From contig CM035362.1 in the NCBI GenBank assembly GCA_020137815.1, positions 522,605-586,604 of the forward strand: a stretch of 64,000 nucleotides of DNA, in the 5' to 3' direction. A model generated the notes under the pieces. It saw only the letters and a program-made list of their open reading frames with translations, had not been told where the DNA came from and searched no databases. This DNA is from Hormiphora californensis. Taxonomy: Eukaryota; Ctenophora; Tentaculata; Cydippida; Pleurobrachiidae. Shown here piece by piece: positions 19,931 to 30,265 of this stretch; the first letter of the stretch is position 1; every line of letters starts with the position of its first letter. The position numbers and the translations under genes were made by a program.

Positions 19931-20450
19931 CAAACATGTTTTACATTATGAGTTTGATATCGGAATACTGGAGTCTGGAAAATTGGAAATGGAGTTGGAA
20001 ACGGATTTTATAGAATCAGGGTCGACAGGGTCTACAAATAATAAGGTCGCGCGCGGAATTCATAGATCTAGCGCGCACTGAAAGTCAAAAGGTGACAGCA
20101 TTCGAAAAGTATAAGATTTATTGGTTTTGGCGGGTATTTTGCCCATGTTCAAAAAACCTAATTTAGAACCAATTTTATCCAAATTTTTTACTGTATCTTG
20201 TTTGCAGAGTAATTTGGAACGCTATACTTTTTACTAGACTCAAATCCGATGTATCAATCAAGAATAAGAGGCATTTAGGTAGTTTGACTGGCAATTAAGG
20301 CTTAATTGGCTTTTATTGGCCAATTAACCCAGGCACGCGTATATTTCTTGTAATGTACATAACTAAAATACAATTAATTAACTATTTCCAATCATAAAAA
20401 AGTGGGGTGAAATCCGTGCCTGTTTCAAATTAGGGTCCCTACTACTTATA

Positions 20451-20672
20451 AAGTCGGATTTTTTGAAACTGTCACCCCCCTGAAATAACAAAATTTGCCA
20501 TATCTCCGGTTCTTGATAAGATAGAGACTTGAAATTTGGAGGTTCGGAAGAACTTAGCAAGATCTTCGTAACCTCCAAATTTCAAGTCTCTATCTCGCCA
20601 GGAACTGGTTTTATGGTCATTTACGAAATTTGAAAATACCCAGGGGGGTGACAGTTTCAAAAAATCCGACTT
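20451..20672. mobile_element. AAGTCGG MITE, full copy
   Basis: This 222-bp element has inverted ends AAGTCGGATTTTTTGAA and its complement, with TA on both sides. It is internally palindromic (GAGACTTGAAATTTGGAGG and its complement). TA duplication suggests Tc1/mariner mobilisation. Relatives lie at 21286-21436, up to 26341, and at 26952-28480. Confidence 0.9.
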
Positions 20673-21285
20673 TAATATAATATAAGGGGCCTGGAGGGAA
20701 TACCGCGCTAGGGGGGAATACATAATCAATCATATCTCCGGTTCCAGATAAGGTACAGAAATCGTTTTGGTAGCGTCGGAAAGAGGAAGATAATAGCTTT
20801 CAAATGCAACCGGTTTCAGGTCTATATCTTATCAGGAACAGGAGATATGAACCAAACTCCGCAAAATCGAGTGCGGTAAAATAAAAAATTCGAGATTTTA
20901 ATTCAAATTTTAAAAATGGTGTCCCTGCAAGAATCTGTGACGTCACTTTTTGAAAACAACCCATCTTTCAACGGCTATTGCTCAGCCTCCTCAGGTCCAA
21001 TTAACTTCTCTCAAAAACAGCAAGGTAGATAATCGTCAGATCTAACAACTGGTGAAAGAATCAAGTCAAACGGACTTCATGAGCCAAAGTTATAAGCACC
21101 GCCGTTTTTTCGACCGCAAAGTTATCTTCGACCCAGCCGGGATCAGGCCAAACGCGCGCGCGGCATTCCCTTCAGTCCCCTCGTTGCGGGGGTGCGCGCA
21201 TGAGGGGGCTGCAGCGCATTCCAACACAGTGTTTACAAGTTTACAAGTTTACAAGTTTACAAGTTTACAATTAAAGTTTTATTTA

Positions 21286-21436
21286 AAGTCGGATTTTTTG
21301 AAGTTGTCACCCCCCTTCTCGTGCGCGGAATGTTTTTGCGCGTCACATCACATGTTAACGTGTGGTGTGCGCGTCAAAATTGATAAATTTCACACGCGCG
21401 GTCATTTGGGGGTGACAACTTCAAAAAATCCGACTT
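21286..21436. mobile_element. AAGTCGG MITE, shorter variant
   Basis: This 151-bp element carries the same terminal inverted repeats and TA flanks but a different CGCG-rich centre. Four to five TTTACAAG units precede it (21234-21270). Confidence 0.87.
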
Positions 21437-21479
21437 TATAAAGAAACAGGCCTTCCCTGAATGGGTCCACCTAAATAAA

Positions 21480-24400
21480 TATTAAGTTAAAAATATCCCT
21501 TCACACTCACACACATCAGCACAGCACAGCACATTGAGGCGAAAGGTCATTTGGAAGTGGCGGGTACCCTCTGACTGGAGGACGATCGTGAAATCCTGTC
21601 AAGTAATTCCCCAATGATGATTTGAACTGATTCAAGCTCACACAAGAATTAACAGCAGCTGGTAGAGTGTTCCATAAATGAGCTGCTCTAGGACCGAATG
21701 AGCAATGAAATTGATTAGCTCGTTTCGTTTCTGCTCTATAGGGGTAAGGTGGAGGGACTATCCGCGTACCCAATCTAGCGTGCTGTTGAATTACTAGGTG
21801 GGCAGAATTCGGTACAAAACCCTGAATCGTCTTCCACACATGGATCAGCATGTAGCGCTGCCTCCGACGCTGAAGGGACATAATATTGAGCAATTTCAGT
21901 CTACCCCAATAGTCGTGACCCTGCATACCATCAAGACGTCTGGTGAAACATCTCTGTACATTCTCAATAGCCTTGATATCACTGGCCTTGGAAGGGTTCC
22001 AGACTAGGCAACAATACTCTAGAATAGGCCTGACCAACGACTTAAAGAGTTGCAACATAAGGTCCGGTGTACGGTCTCTAAACACACTGAATATCCAACC
22101 ACACAAAAGAGAAGCCTTCCTCACAATAGTAGAGATATGCTTCGACCATGAACCGTCCGCAGACATCTGAACACCTAGGTCACGGACATCCGGATCTGGC
22201 ATCAACTGAACCCCTGACCCGGTCGTGTATGAAAACACCTCTGCTGAGAAAGGAAAATCACTGAGGATCTCCGACTTATTCAGTCTATAACTCAGGAGTT
22301 GAAATTTGTTCTCATGTAACTTCATGTTATTCATCCTAGCCCACTCAGTTACCCTCAAAAGATCGTTCTGAAGGCAGGCCTGAGTAGCCATATCCGATAT
22401 AGCTTTCATCAACTTTGTGTCGTCGGCAAAAGTGAGACACATGCTACCATCCAGCACTGATTCTAGATCCAGGATATAGATGAGAAAAAGTAGTGGTCCA
22501 AGCACACTGCCCTGGGCAACCCCACTAAGCACGTCAACCCAGAGTGACCTCACTCCATCTACCATTACACACTGTTTCCTGCCCAGGATCCACGCACTGA
22601 TCCACTGAAGAAGTTGCCCACCAATACCATACCTTTTCAGCTTAGCCAGCAAAACATTGATATCAACTGAGTCAAAGGCCTTGCTGAAATCCAAATAAAT
22701 TATGTCAACTTCCTGGCCATTGCATAATTCGTTTAAAATGTAGTCAACATGGGTAAGAAGCTGAGTCATGGTACTGCGCCCTGTCCTAAATCCATGCTGT
22801 GTTTCACTCTGTAAGCCCATTTCGTCCAAGTAGTCAACTATCCGCTTCCTAACCAGCCGCTCAAACACCTTAGATAGGTGGCTCGTTATAGACACGGGGC
22901 GATAATTCTCAGGTTTCGATTTAGCTCCCTTTTTGAACAACGGTGTTATGAATTGTTGCTTCAGGCAACTAGGGACAGAACCGTCTTCAAATGACCTGTT
23001 CCACAGCATCCAAATCGGGTATGACAGGCTACTGCGACACTGTTTCAGAACAACTGAAGGAATGCAGTCTGGAGGGGAGGCTGAGAATGGTTTCAGTTCC
23101 CCCAACGCAGTCTGAATACAATTCTGCGAGAACTCCAAACTTGTCAGGATCTCACCGAGGTCCTCAACGTTACCCGCTGCCTCTGTGGGGTCGATAGCGG
23201 AAGGGTCGCTAAAAACGCTGGAAAACTGGTGTTGGAGTAGTCCAGCCTTCTCTTGAGGATCCACAGTTAGTGAACCATCTTCACGCTCAAGGGGTGCAAC
23301 TGAAGATTTAACCTTTGATTTCCTCTTGACGTGTGAATAAAAGTACTTCGGGTTTTCGTCGACAGCCTTCCTCTCTGCCTTCTTGTCCCTTGATATCAAA
23401 TGGTCCTTTATCCTTCCAATAATACAGTCCATCAGTGATTTCCATTTGTTTGAATCGTCCTTTCGTTTAACCAATTTACGTCTCCTGCTGGTTAAGTGTT
23501 TCAGTTCTTTGTCCACAAACTCTTTCCTGATTTTCTTCAACCGACAGTGTGACTTTACAACTTTGAACACTTTGTCACGCATGGCCTCAACAAAAAGGGA
23601 ACCATCCTCGTCTCCCAGTTCTTCACATTCCGTCAACATTCGATCCCAATCAGTAGCCGCTAGTTCCGCATCAATACTAGTGAAGTCAGCCGACTGAAGA
23701 TCCAATTGACGATAACCCTCCAGTGTACTGGGAAGAAATAAACTTTTAGGACCGAGAGGGTTGAAAGATAGTTCACATGATACCCAGGAATGATCCGAGA
23801 TACCCCCATCCGTAATAAAAATATCGCTGAAGTATTCTGGACGGTTGGTAAACACAAGGTCTAGCGTGTTGTTGCCTCTTGTAGGGCCCTCAACAACTTG
23901 GGATAGAAAGTTTGTGTCCATGAAATCAGCAATAACATTGTAGTTAGGCTGATCAACCGGGACAGACGAACCATCAGACCACTGAAAAAGAGGAAGATTA
24001 AAATCCCCAGAAATTACGACCTCTGATAATCGTCCATCACTGTGTTTGTCTATAAAAGTCTGCAAATTGTCCATCAGCTTTTGAAAGTCTAACACACTTG
24101 ACTCGGAGCGATACACAGCAGCATAAATAGTGTTTATTTGATCAACATAGACAGCACACATATTGTTATTCGCACTCGCAAAATATATACTGTCAGAAAC
24201 AGCCAGCGAACATTGAACATATAAGGCACAGCCTCCGCCAACTCGGTTTTCTCTATCACTTCTATATACGTCATACCCTGGTATCTGAACCTGAGCATCA
24301 GAATGATAACCCTTAAACCAAGTCTCAGTTACTGCAATGGCTACTATGGGAGTTTTCTCTTGCGTAACATAGTCTCTTATAAGACCGAGTTTCCAACCTG

Positions 24401-24900
24401 TATCACCTGCTGGACTTAAGCTCCTTGCGTTAAGCAGTAACAGCTTGCTCGTAGGCGAGACAGGCCCTAACGTTCCCTCCACGTTCGTCTCGGCTCTAGT
24501 CTCACGTCTAGCATTTCTCTCATTTTCGCGTCCATTCTCGCATCCATCGCCCCCAAGAGTCTTTCGAAAAAAGCCTGCTCATCAAATGGAGCTGGCTCAC
24601 GTGCTGTATTGGAGCTCGGCTGCTGGGACCGTGGCATATTAGTGCTACTATCCGTAGTTATTGTAGCATAGGATGACATGGTTCTCGGCCTGCCCACGTC
24701 GGTTGGCTGGGTGTTATTTCCCTTCACGTTGTGCTGACAAAAAATCTTGGCTGTGTGTGGATTTTTCAAATTTTGACCTGAGTTTTTTATTTTGGCACGA
24801 GTTTTTATTTGTGCGTCGGAAACGTGTCGGAAACTTGTTTTGGCTCTCACGCCTTTCACCTTTGTTTCTTGACCAATTTCGTCAAACAAACGGACTAACA
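21480..24900 (-). mobile_element. Non-LTR retrotransposon (CR1/L2/Jockey group)
   Basis: This LINE on the minus strand keeps an intact ORF2 and the end of an ORF1. Its 5' limit is near 24890-24960, where sequence of a LINE ORF1 in the opposite orientation begins. The 3' limit is placed by the end of ORF2 and a short trailer. No poly(A) or clear target duplication was found. Confidence 0.8.
21516..24482 (-). CDS. LINE ORF2: endonuclease and reverse transcriptase
   Basis: The uninterrupted 988-residue protein starts with an exonuclease-endonuclease-phosphatase domain. Its motifs are LLLLNARSL, TETWF, then VISGDFNLP at about residue 155 and SDHSW. The reverse transcriptase follows: NYRPVSI, YLDFSKAFDSV (about 597), GVAQGSVLGPLLFLIYILDL and the catalytic FADDTKL (about 683). 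The C-terminal part is typical of CR1/L2-like elements. The ATG overlaps the end of the preceding ORF by about 16 bases in another frame. The full length and lack of stops suggest a young insertion. The enzyme nicks target DNA and copies its own RNA there. Confidence 0.95.
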   Translation of the reverse strand: MEGTLGPVSPTSKLLLLNARSLSPAGDTGWKLGLIRDYVTQEKTPIVAIAVTETWFKGYHSDAQVQIPGYDVYRSDRENRVGGGCALYVQCSLAVSDSIYFASANNNMCAVYVDQINTIYAAVYRSESSVLDFQKLMDNLQTFIDKHSDGRLSEVVISGDFNLPLFQWSDGSSVPVDQPNYNVIADFMDTNFLSQVVEGPTRGNNTLDLVFTNRPEYFSDIFITDGGISDHSWVSCELSFNPLGPKSLFLPSTLEGYRQLDLQSADFTSIDAELAATDWDRMLTECEELGDEDGSLFVEAMRDKVFKVVKSHCRLKKIRKEFVDKELKHLTSRRRKLVKRKDDSNKWKSLMDCIIGRIKDHLISRDKKAERKAVDENPKYFYSHVKRKSKVKSSVAPLEREDGSLTVDPQEKAGLLQHQFSSVFSDPSAIDPTEAAGNVEDLGEILTSLEFSQNCIQTALGELKPFSASPPDCIPSVVLKQCRSSLSYPIWMLWNRSFEDGSVPSCLKQQFITPLFKKGAKSKPENYRPVSITSHLSKVFERLVRKRIVDYLDEMGLQSETQHGFRTGRSTMTQLLTHVDYILNELCNGQEVDIIYLDFSKAFDSVDINVLLAKLKRYGIGGQLLQWISAWILGRKQCVMVDGVRSLWVDVLSGVAQGSVLGPLLFLIYILDLESVLDGSMCLTFADDTKLMKAISDMATQACLQNDLLRVTEWARMNNMKLHENKFQLLSYRLNKSEILSDFPFSAEVFSYTTGSGVQLMPDPDVRDLGVQMSADGSWSKHISTIVRKASLLCGWIFSVFRDRTPDLMLQLFKSLVRPILEYCCLVWNPSKASDIKAIENVQRCFTRRLDGMQGHDYWGRLKLLNIMSLQRRRQRYMLIHVWKTIQGFVPNSAHLVIQQHARLGTRIVPPPYPYRAETKRANQFHCSFGPRAAHLWNTLPAAVNSCVSLNQFKSSLGNYLTGFHDRPPVRGYPPLPNDLSPQCAVLC

Positions 24901-24901
24901 A
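24467..24901 (-). CDS. Partial LINE ORF1-like protein
   Basis: This 144-codon frame sits directly upstream of ORF2 and overlaps its start. The N-terminal part is basic, the middle is Ser/Thr/Pro-rich, and the end is a short helix (MDARMDAKMREMLDVRLEP). Position and overlap suggest the remnant ORF1 of the same LINE, perhaps 5'-truncated. No known domain was recognised. Confidence 0.45.
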   Translation of the reverse strand: MLVRLFDEIGQETKVKGVRAKTSFRHVSDAQIKTRAKIKNSGQNLKNPHTAKIFCQHNVKGNNTQPTDVGRPRTMSSYATITTDSSTNMPRSQQPSSNTAREPAPFDEQAFFERLLGAMDARMDAKMREMLDVRLEPRRTWRER

Positions 24902-24959
24902 AATTATGCTCTTTCCGATGATATGCGGCTTTCAAACTTTTCAACACTACTTTAAACAA

Positions 24960-25808
24960 ATTAATTTGAGCAGGAAGATGAATCCGATGTAACAGCCCCG
25001 AAGGGCAGAAAGACGAAACGTTGATAATGTCGGAAGCGAAGTACGACGGCGATAACCCTATGATAAAACGAGTAGAAGAGACAGTAGATGACTTTGTTTG
25101 AAACAAAGGCTACTTCGCGTATTTTTCTCTCCAGTATGAAACTTGCCCGAACAACAATGAACAATTTTGAAACTGTTATCAGTGCGGAAAACCTCGAGAA
25201 GCGGCTGTGTGAATGCAAAGAAGAACTTGACCGCCAATCGCCATCGGGTTAGCGTGATCGAGCTTCAGCAAACGGTCATCAACCACCAGAAGGAACAACT
25301 CAGTACAGTGACAGCATCGGTGCAGAAGGTGAAAGCCTACTCTACTGTGCTCGCACAGAATTGTGCTGCAACCTCCCCCAAAGTCGGAAAACCACTACAA
25401 TTAAATCACCCTACTCCCGTCCTACAGCCCGGACGAGAGAAGAACCTGGTTGTGTTTGGTCTTCAAGAAACAACCGATAGAGTAGCTAAAACTACTTTAG
25501 ACGAACTTTTTGAGGAATTAAAAGAGAAACCGAAAGTGACAACGATGAAACGCATCGGCGAAAGAAATGAGAAGCGCCCTAGACCGCTCTTAGTATCCCT
25601 GGAGAAGAGAGCGACTCTCCTGGCGATTCTCAAAAAGGCACGAAACCTCAAAGACTCCAAACAGTTTTCGGCTGTTTATCTCTCTCCGGATCTTACGCCC
25701 TCTGAACTGAAGGAGCAAAAAGCTCTAAGGTCCACTTTGAAGCGGATACGATCAGAAGATCCTGACGGCTGCTATTTCATCCGTAATAATGTTATCCAAG
25801 TGGGATAG
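24960..25808 (+). pseudogene. Broken LINE ORF1 in opposite orientation
   Basis: The main frame, 25167-25808, holds a coiled-coil (VIELQQTVINHQKEQL) then REKNLVVFGLQE, ERNEKRPRPLLVSLEK and YLSPDLTPSELKEQKALR. This is the RNA-binding ORF1 pattern of CR1/L2-type LINEs. Upstream pieces in other frames (MSEAKYDGDNPMIKRVEE near 25028; NNFETVISAENLEKRL near 25158) show at least two frame breaks. It faces away from the intact ORF2. After the stop comes a short ORF2-like start, then (ATT)n at about 25934-25950. Confidence 0.75.
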
Positions 25809-25809
25809 C

Positions 25810-26341
25810 TCCCCACTAACTCACCGTTATCAGAGAACCGTGCTAGGAGCAGGCAGTCTACTGCAGTCCCTTTAAAATTAAGGAAAACGAGTTGTCTGTA
25901 TATAAACTGTGTCAGTGCGGTATATAAACTGTCATTATTATTATTATTACTAGCAAAACTGGGGCGATCGTACCGATCGCAAATCGAGGGGTCTGTTTTT
26001 CTCTCTGCCTGTCTGCTACATATGCTATGTGATGTGATCCCTCTCTTTTTCTCTCTTTCTCTCCCTTTTATACATGTGATGTGACCCCTCAAGTCGCAAG
26101 CAGTTCTCAACACGTGTGATACGTGATACCTACGAATCACGTCGTCACACTGACGGATCATGTCGTCACGCTGACGGATCACGTCGTCACATTGACGATA
26201 GGGTGTCACATTTCCGTGCAAATTTGCATAATTAGATATAGTTAGATTATATTGCCGAAAAATGAGAGCAAGTGGGAGCTGTCACGCGCAAATACGACGC
26301 CGCGTGTGAAAAGGGGGTGACAACTTCAAAAAATCCGACTT
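25810..26341. other. Repeat debris and MITE right end
   Basis: The string ATCGTACCGATCGCAAATCG (25968-25987) matches intron sequence near 11047 in the tandem-exon gene. Three CGTCGTCAC-type units lie at 26138-26190. The right end of an AAGTCGG MITE finishes at 26341, followed by TA. No gene was found. Confidence 0.6.
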
Positions 26342-26558
26342 TAATTTGCCGTTAATTTCAAATTAGAAACAACAAGTGACTTGTTACAAGTCAAAGCCCA
26401 GAAGGCAAAATCAAAGGATAATACTAATAAGATGTGAACACATTTCCAGTCAGTAATTCAGTAAGTAATAATGATATTGTATTTAAATCGGAGAGAATTA
26501 GGCTAATTAGGTATCTCACGTGAGAAGTAAATCTCCCCGTCAGCCACTGTGTTACCCT

Positions 26559-26794
26559 TCAGTCCATATCACAGTCACCGCAACCTCCCTCACAATCGTT
26601 TATACACTCACAGAAACAGGCTGCACAGTCATCAACATCAGCCGAAGAGCAATGACAGTCCTTCCAACATTGTCTCCGAAAACAGAGGAACACCACTAAC
26701 AAGACAGCTGTAGTTAGTATGATAACTATGAGTATTATGGCCCACAGTGGGAAGCTATTCGCTTCGTTCTCGCTATCAGATGTCGCACCGCAGA
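26559..26794 (-). pseudogene. Truncated inverted copy of the small Cys-rich membrane protein
   Basis: The minus strand reads a protein close to that of the plus-strand gene at 28837, from SDSENEANSFPLWA through the membrane segment to CGDCDMD and stop. It lacks the signal peptide, and a short deletion removes part of the CVSFCAACFSLC stretch. Homology stops at 26794, exactly where the GAGGTAGC repeat unit begins. Without a start or leader it is likely non-functional. Confidence 0.75.
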
Positions 26795-26949
26795 GGTAGC
26801 AAAAGGCGGGTTATGACCTTGAGGGAAGTAGAGCTATGCGTGAGATCCATCACGTGTGCTCCATAATATTAGTAGATCGAACTACCCCGTGCTATGTGCC
26901 GGTTGGTAACGGAAAGCTGCATTTGAGTAGCCTTCAAATGGGAGGTAGG
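26793..26949. repeat. Duplicated unit U, copy 1
   Basis: About 157 bp, beginning GAGGTAGCAAAAGGCGGG and ending ATGGGAGGTAG. It is repeated in the same direction at 29549-29709 with small indels. Confidence 0.9.
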
Positions 26950-26951
26950 TA

Positions 26952-28480
26952 AAGTCGGATTTTTTGAAACTGTCGCACCCCTGAAATAACAAAATTTGTC
27001 ATATCTCCGATTCCTGATAAGATAGAGACTTGAAATTTGGAGGTTCGGAAGAACTTAGCAAGATCTTCGTAATCTCCAAATTTCAAGTCTCTATCTCATC
27101 AGGAACCGGAATTATGGTCATTTAAGGGTACACCTGGCGTTTTTATCATCGAGTGCCCAACCAAATGACTTCACCAGGGTTTAGGCCATACAAAATGGAC
27201 CTCAAATATGCAATTTTAGCACTAAATTCGAATTCATATTTTTGCTACAGCCTATTTTCAAAGTGGAGTTTTTTTCAATTTTTGTTGGAATTTTTAACCT
27301 CAGGACCACTTTTTTTGAGATAGAAACATTGAATTCTTGGAATTTGAAGAGAATATAAAGGTGAATAAGCCCAAAGAAGGATTTTTGAAATGGAGCTTAT
27401 TTCTGGCCATGAGAACGGTTTACTTTTTTGCTTCTTTGACACGCTGGCTGAGAATGTTCCCATGCTTCATTAGAGATGAAAATCTGGAAATAGTTGCTCA
27501 AAACGATTATCTATGTGGCCCAAAAATTTTGGAACTTTCCCGCCAAAGATGCGGTGTACAGAGCTTGTTTTGTGAAACCCGTCTTTTTGAAAAAGAGGGA
27601 AATTGCCTGTATCTCAAAAACGGATGATCGTAGAGACCTGCGACCAAGCTTAATCGATTCAGAAGGTCCGATTTTGGGGGGGTCTCCTGAGAGACATTTT
27701 GCTCCTACTCAAACCGTTTTTGCTGTAATTGCGAAAAACCAATTCTATGAAAACGGGGAACAACTATATTCCAGTAGCCTGCTTCGGGCTGATTTCCCCC
27801 TTACTTGCTGATACCTTTTTTCGCAATTACAGCAAAAACGGTTGGAGTAGGAGCAAAATGTCTCTCAGAAGACCCCCCCAAAATCGGACCTTCTGAATCG
27901 ATTAAGCTTGGTCGCAGGTCTCTATGATCATCCGTTTTTGAGATACAGGCAATTTCCCTCTTTTTCAAAAAGACGGGTTTCACAAAACAAGCTCTGTACA
28001 CCGCATCTTTGGCGGGAAAGTTCCAAAATTTTTGGACCACATAGATAATCGTTTTGAGCAACTATTTCCAGATTTTCATCTCTAATGAAGCATGGGAACA
28101 TTCTCAGCCAGCTTGTCAAAGAAGCAAAAAAGTAAACCGTTCTCATGGCCAGAAATAAGCTCCATTTCAAAAATCCTTCTTTGGGCTTATTCACCTTTAT
28201 ATTCTCTTCGAATTCCAAGAATTCAATGTTTCTATCTCAAAAAAAGTGGTCCTGAGGTTAAAAATTCCAACAAAAATTGAAAAAACGCCACTTTGAAAAT
28301 AGGGTGTAGCAAAAATATGAATTCGACTTTAGGGCTAAAATTGCATATTTGAGGTCCATTTTGTATGACCTAAACCCTGGTGAAGTCATTTGGTTGGGCA
28401 CTTGATGATGAAAAACGCCAGGTGTACCCTTAAAGAAGTTTGAAAACTCTAAAAAACGACAGTTATTTAAAATCAGACTA
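26952..28480. mobile_element. AAGTCGG MITE split by a foldback element
   Basis: The left part is 26952-27125 and the right part 28434-28480, flanked by TA at 26950-26951 and 28481-28482. The two parts sum to 221 bp, matching the uninterrupted 222-bp copy at 20451. The right terminus is slightly diverged (CAGACTA). Confidence 0.9.
27126..28429. mobile_element. Foldback element FB2 with TTAA target duplication
   Basis: This 1,304-bp palindrome has arms of about 613 bp and a spacer of about 78 bp (27739-27816). Its ends are GGGTACACCTGGCGTTTTT and complement, flanked by TTAA at 27122-27125 and 28430-28433. TTAA duplication is typical of piggyBac and Kolobok transposons, so it is probably mobilised by one of those. 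No transposase is encoded. Confidence 0.93.
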
Positions 28481-28740
28481 TATCCTTGTGTTCAGCCAAG
28501 TGCAAGCTGTAGCTTTCTACTAGTAAAATGTTGACACTGATCAGTGATCACTGGGTTATTGAGAGCTCTGAAAGTGACGAGTTTTACGATTCAAATTGAA
28601 AAGTGTATTTTCAAGCGGATAAACACACACATATTACATTTGGTGAAATGTGAACTGCTGCAGTCTGATGTTTTTCATTTTGACCAGGTGATGTACATCA
28701 TGAATTGTTATTTTCAAAATATTGTAACGAACAAGGTGGC
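28481..28740. repeat. Duplicated unit V, copy 1
   Basis: Starts ATCCTTGTGTTCAGCC and includes CTGATCAGTGATCACTGGG. It is repeated in the same direction at 29710-29965, where it joins unit U directly. Confidence 0.9.
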
Positions 28741-28836
28741 ATACATACATGCCCCGTACTATATTCTCTGTTTGTGCCCTAATGTGTGATTATGTCGGGT
28801 TCATTTAGCTGTTTCCCACTCCTTTTTACTTCTAGA

Positions 28837-29136
28837 ATGAATCACGCTCTTCTTACCACTCTGACGCTGTTGATCCTGTTTCTCTGCGGTGCGACATCTG
28901 ATAGCGAGAACGAAGCGAATAGCTTCCCACTGTGGGCCATAATGCTCATAGTTATCATACTAACTATAGCTGTCTTGTCCGTGGTGTTCCTCTGTTTTCG
29001 GAGACAATGTTGCAACGACTGTCATTGCTCTTCGGCTGATGGTGATGACTGTGTTTCTTTCTGTGCAGCCTGTTTCTCTCTATGTGAGTGTATAAACGAT
29101 TGTGAGGGAGGTTGCGGTGACTGTGATATGGACTGA
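28837..29136 (+). CDS. Small Cys-rich single-pass membrane protein
   Basis: From the ATG at 28837 the frame gives 99 residues. It has a signal peptide (MNHALLTTLTLLILFLCGA), a short acidic linker (SDSENEAN) and a membrane segment (WAIMLIVIILTIAVLSVVFL). A cytoplasmic tail follows with about 14 Cys in CxxC, CC and CxCxxxC spacings, ending CGDCDMD. The family was not recognised; it could be a receptor fragment or a metal-binding tail. An upstream in-frame ATG exists at 28786. However, a pyrimidine tract ending TTTTTACTTCTAG sits one base before 28837, so the 5' end is probably spliced there. A truncated inverted copy lies at 26559-26794. Confidence 0.65.
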   Translation: MNHALLTTLTLLILFLCGATSDSENEANSFPLWAIMLIVIILTIAVLSVVFLCFRRQCCNDCHCSSADGDDCVSFCAACFSLCECINDCEGGCGDCDMD

Positions 29137-30265
29137 AGGGTAGTAACACAGTGGCTGACTGGGAGATTTACCTCTCACGTGAGATGCCTAATTAGCCTAA
29201 TTCTCTCCGATTTAAATATATTATTATGTACTTACTTATACTGAACTAGCGCACCCATTGGGTGCGCCTCAAGTAAGGGCCTTTTGATAACCCACCCGGC
29301 TTCGCCGCGCCGTGTGGCTCATTTCGCCACTTTCAACGTCAATAACACGGTTGCCATGGCAACTGAATTGGTAACTATGGTGACTGGCGTCTGGCATGTT
29401 AAAAGTCATTCGAAAATATTAACAAACTTCCACTGGAAGTTCCAAAAGTGTGAGCAACAGCTTTACAGCTTTGGGCCTATAAAGTGTTTTATGAAGGTGC
29501 AGTCTATCGCTTAGATACCGCTGAACGAACGAATTCGACGCGACATCTCCGAGGTAGCAAAAGGCGGGTAATGACTTGAGGGAAGTAGAGTTATGCGTGA
29601 GATCCTGGTTCCATCACGTGTGCTCCATATATTACTGGTAGAACTACCCCGTGCTATGTGCCCGTTGGTAACGGAAAGCTGCATTTGAGTAGCCTTCAAT
29701 GGGAGGTAGGGATCCTTGTGTTCAGCCAAGTGCAAGCTGTAGCTTTCTACTAGTAAAATGTTGACACTGATCAGTGATCACTGGGTTATTGAGAGCTCTG
29801 AAAGTGACGAGTTTTACGATTCAAATTAAAAAGTGTATTTTCAAGCGGATAAACACACACATATTTCATTTGGTGAAATGTGAACTGCTGCAGTCTGATG
29901 TTTTTCATTTTGACCAGGTGATACATCATGAATTTAATTATTATTTTCAAAATATTATAACGAATTTCAATGGGTTGAATTTTGATTTGAACACAATGTT
30001 TTAAAACAATTTACAGCAATTTTCAACATAATGCATTATATCACAGCATTATATTCACAACATCGATTGCATATTTCACAGTTTTTTTGACGAAGTTTGA
30101 AACAACATTTACGGTTTACACTTGCAAAGCTCAGCAAGAAGAACATTGAAATAAAATGCATGGCATCATGTAAAACAGTAAAACAGATAAACGGGGCCTG
30201 CCCAGCTGTGTCCTAAGACCTTCCTCTACAACGTATCTGCCAGAATGGAATCTCGTGTTTCCCTA
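29137..30265. other. Intergenic with second copies of units U and V
   Basis: Unit U copy 2 (29549-29709) runs straight into unit V copy 2 (29710-29965) with no MITE between them. A perfect GTTGCCATGGCAAC palindrome is at 29350-29363. No gene was seen. Confidence 0.8.

Noticed and set aside
27275-28280. Mirror ORFs of 60 to 105 codons in FB2
   Set aside because: Same cause: the arms are reverse complements and no domain is visible.
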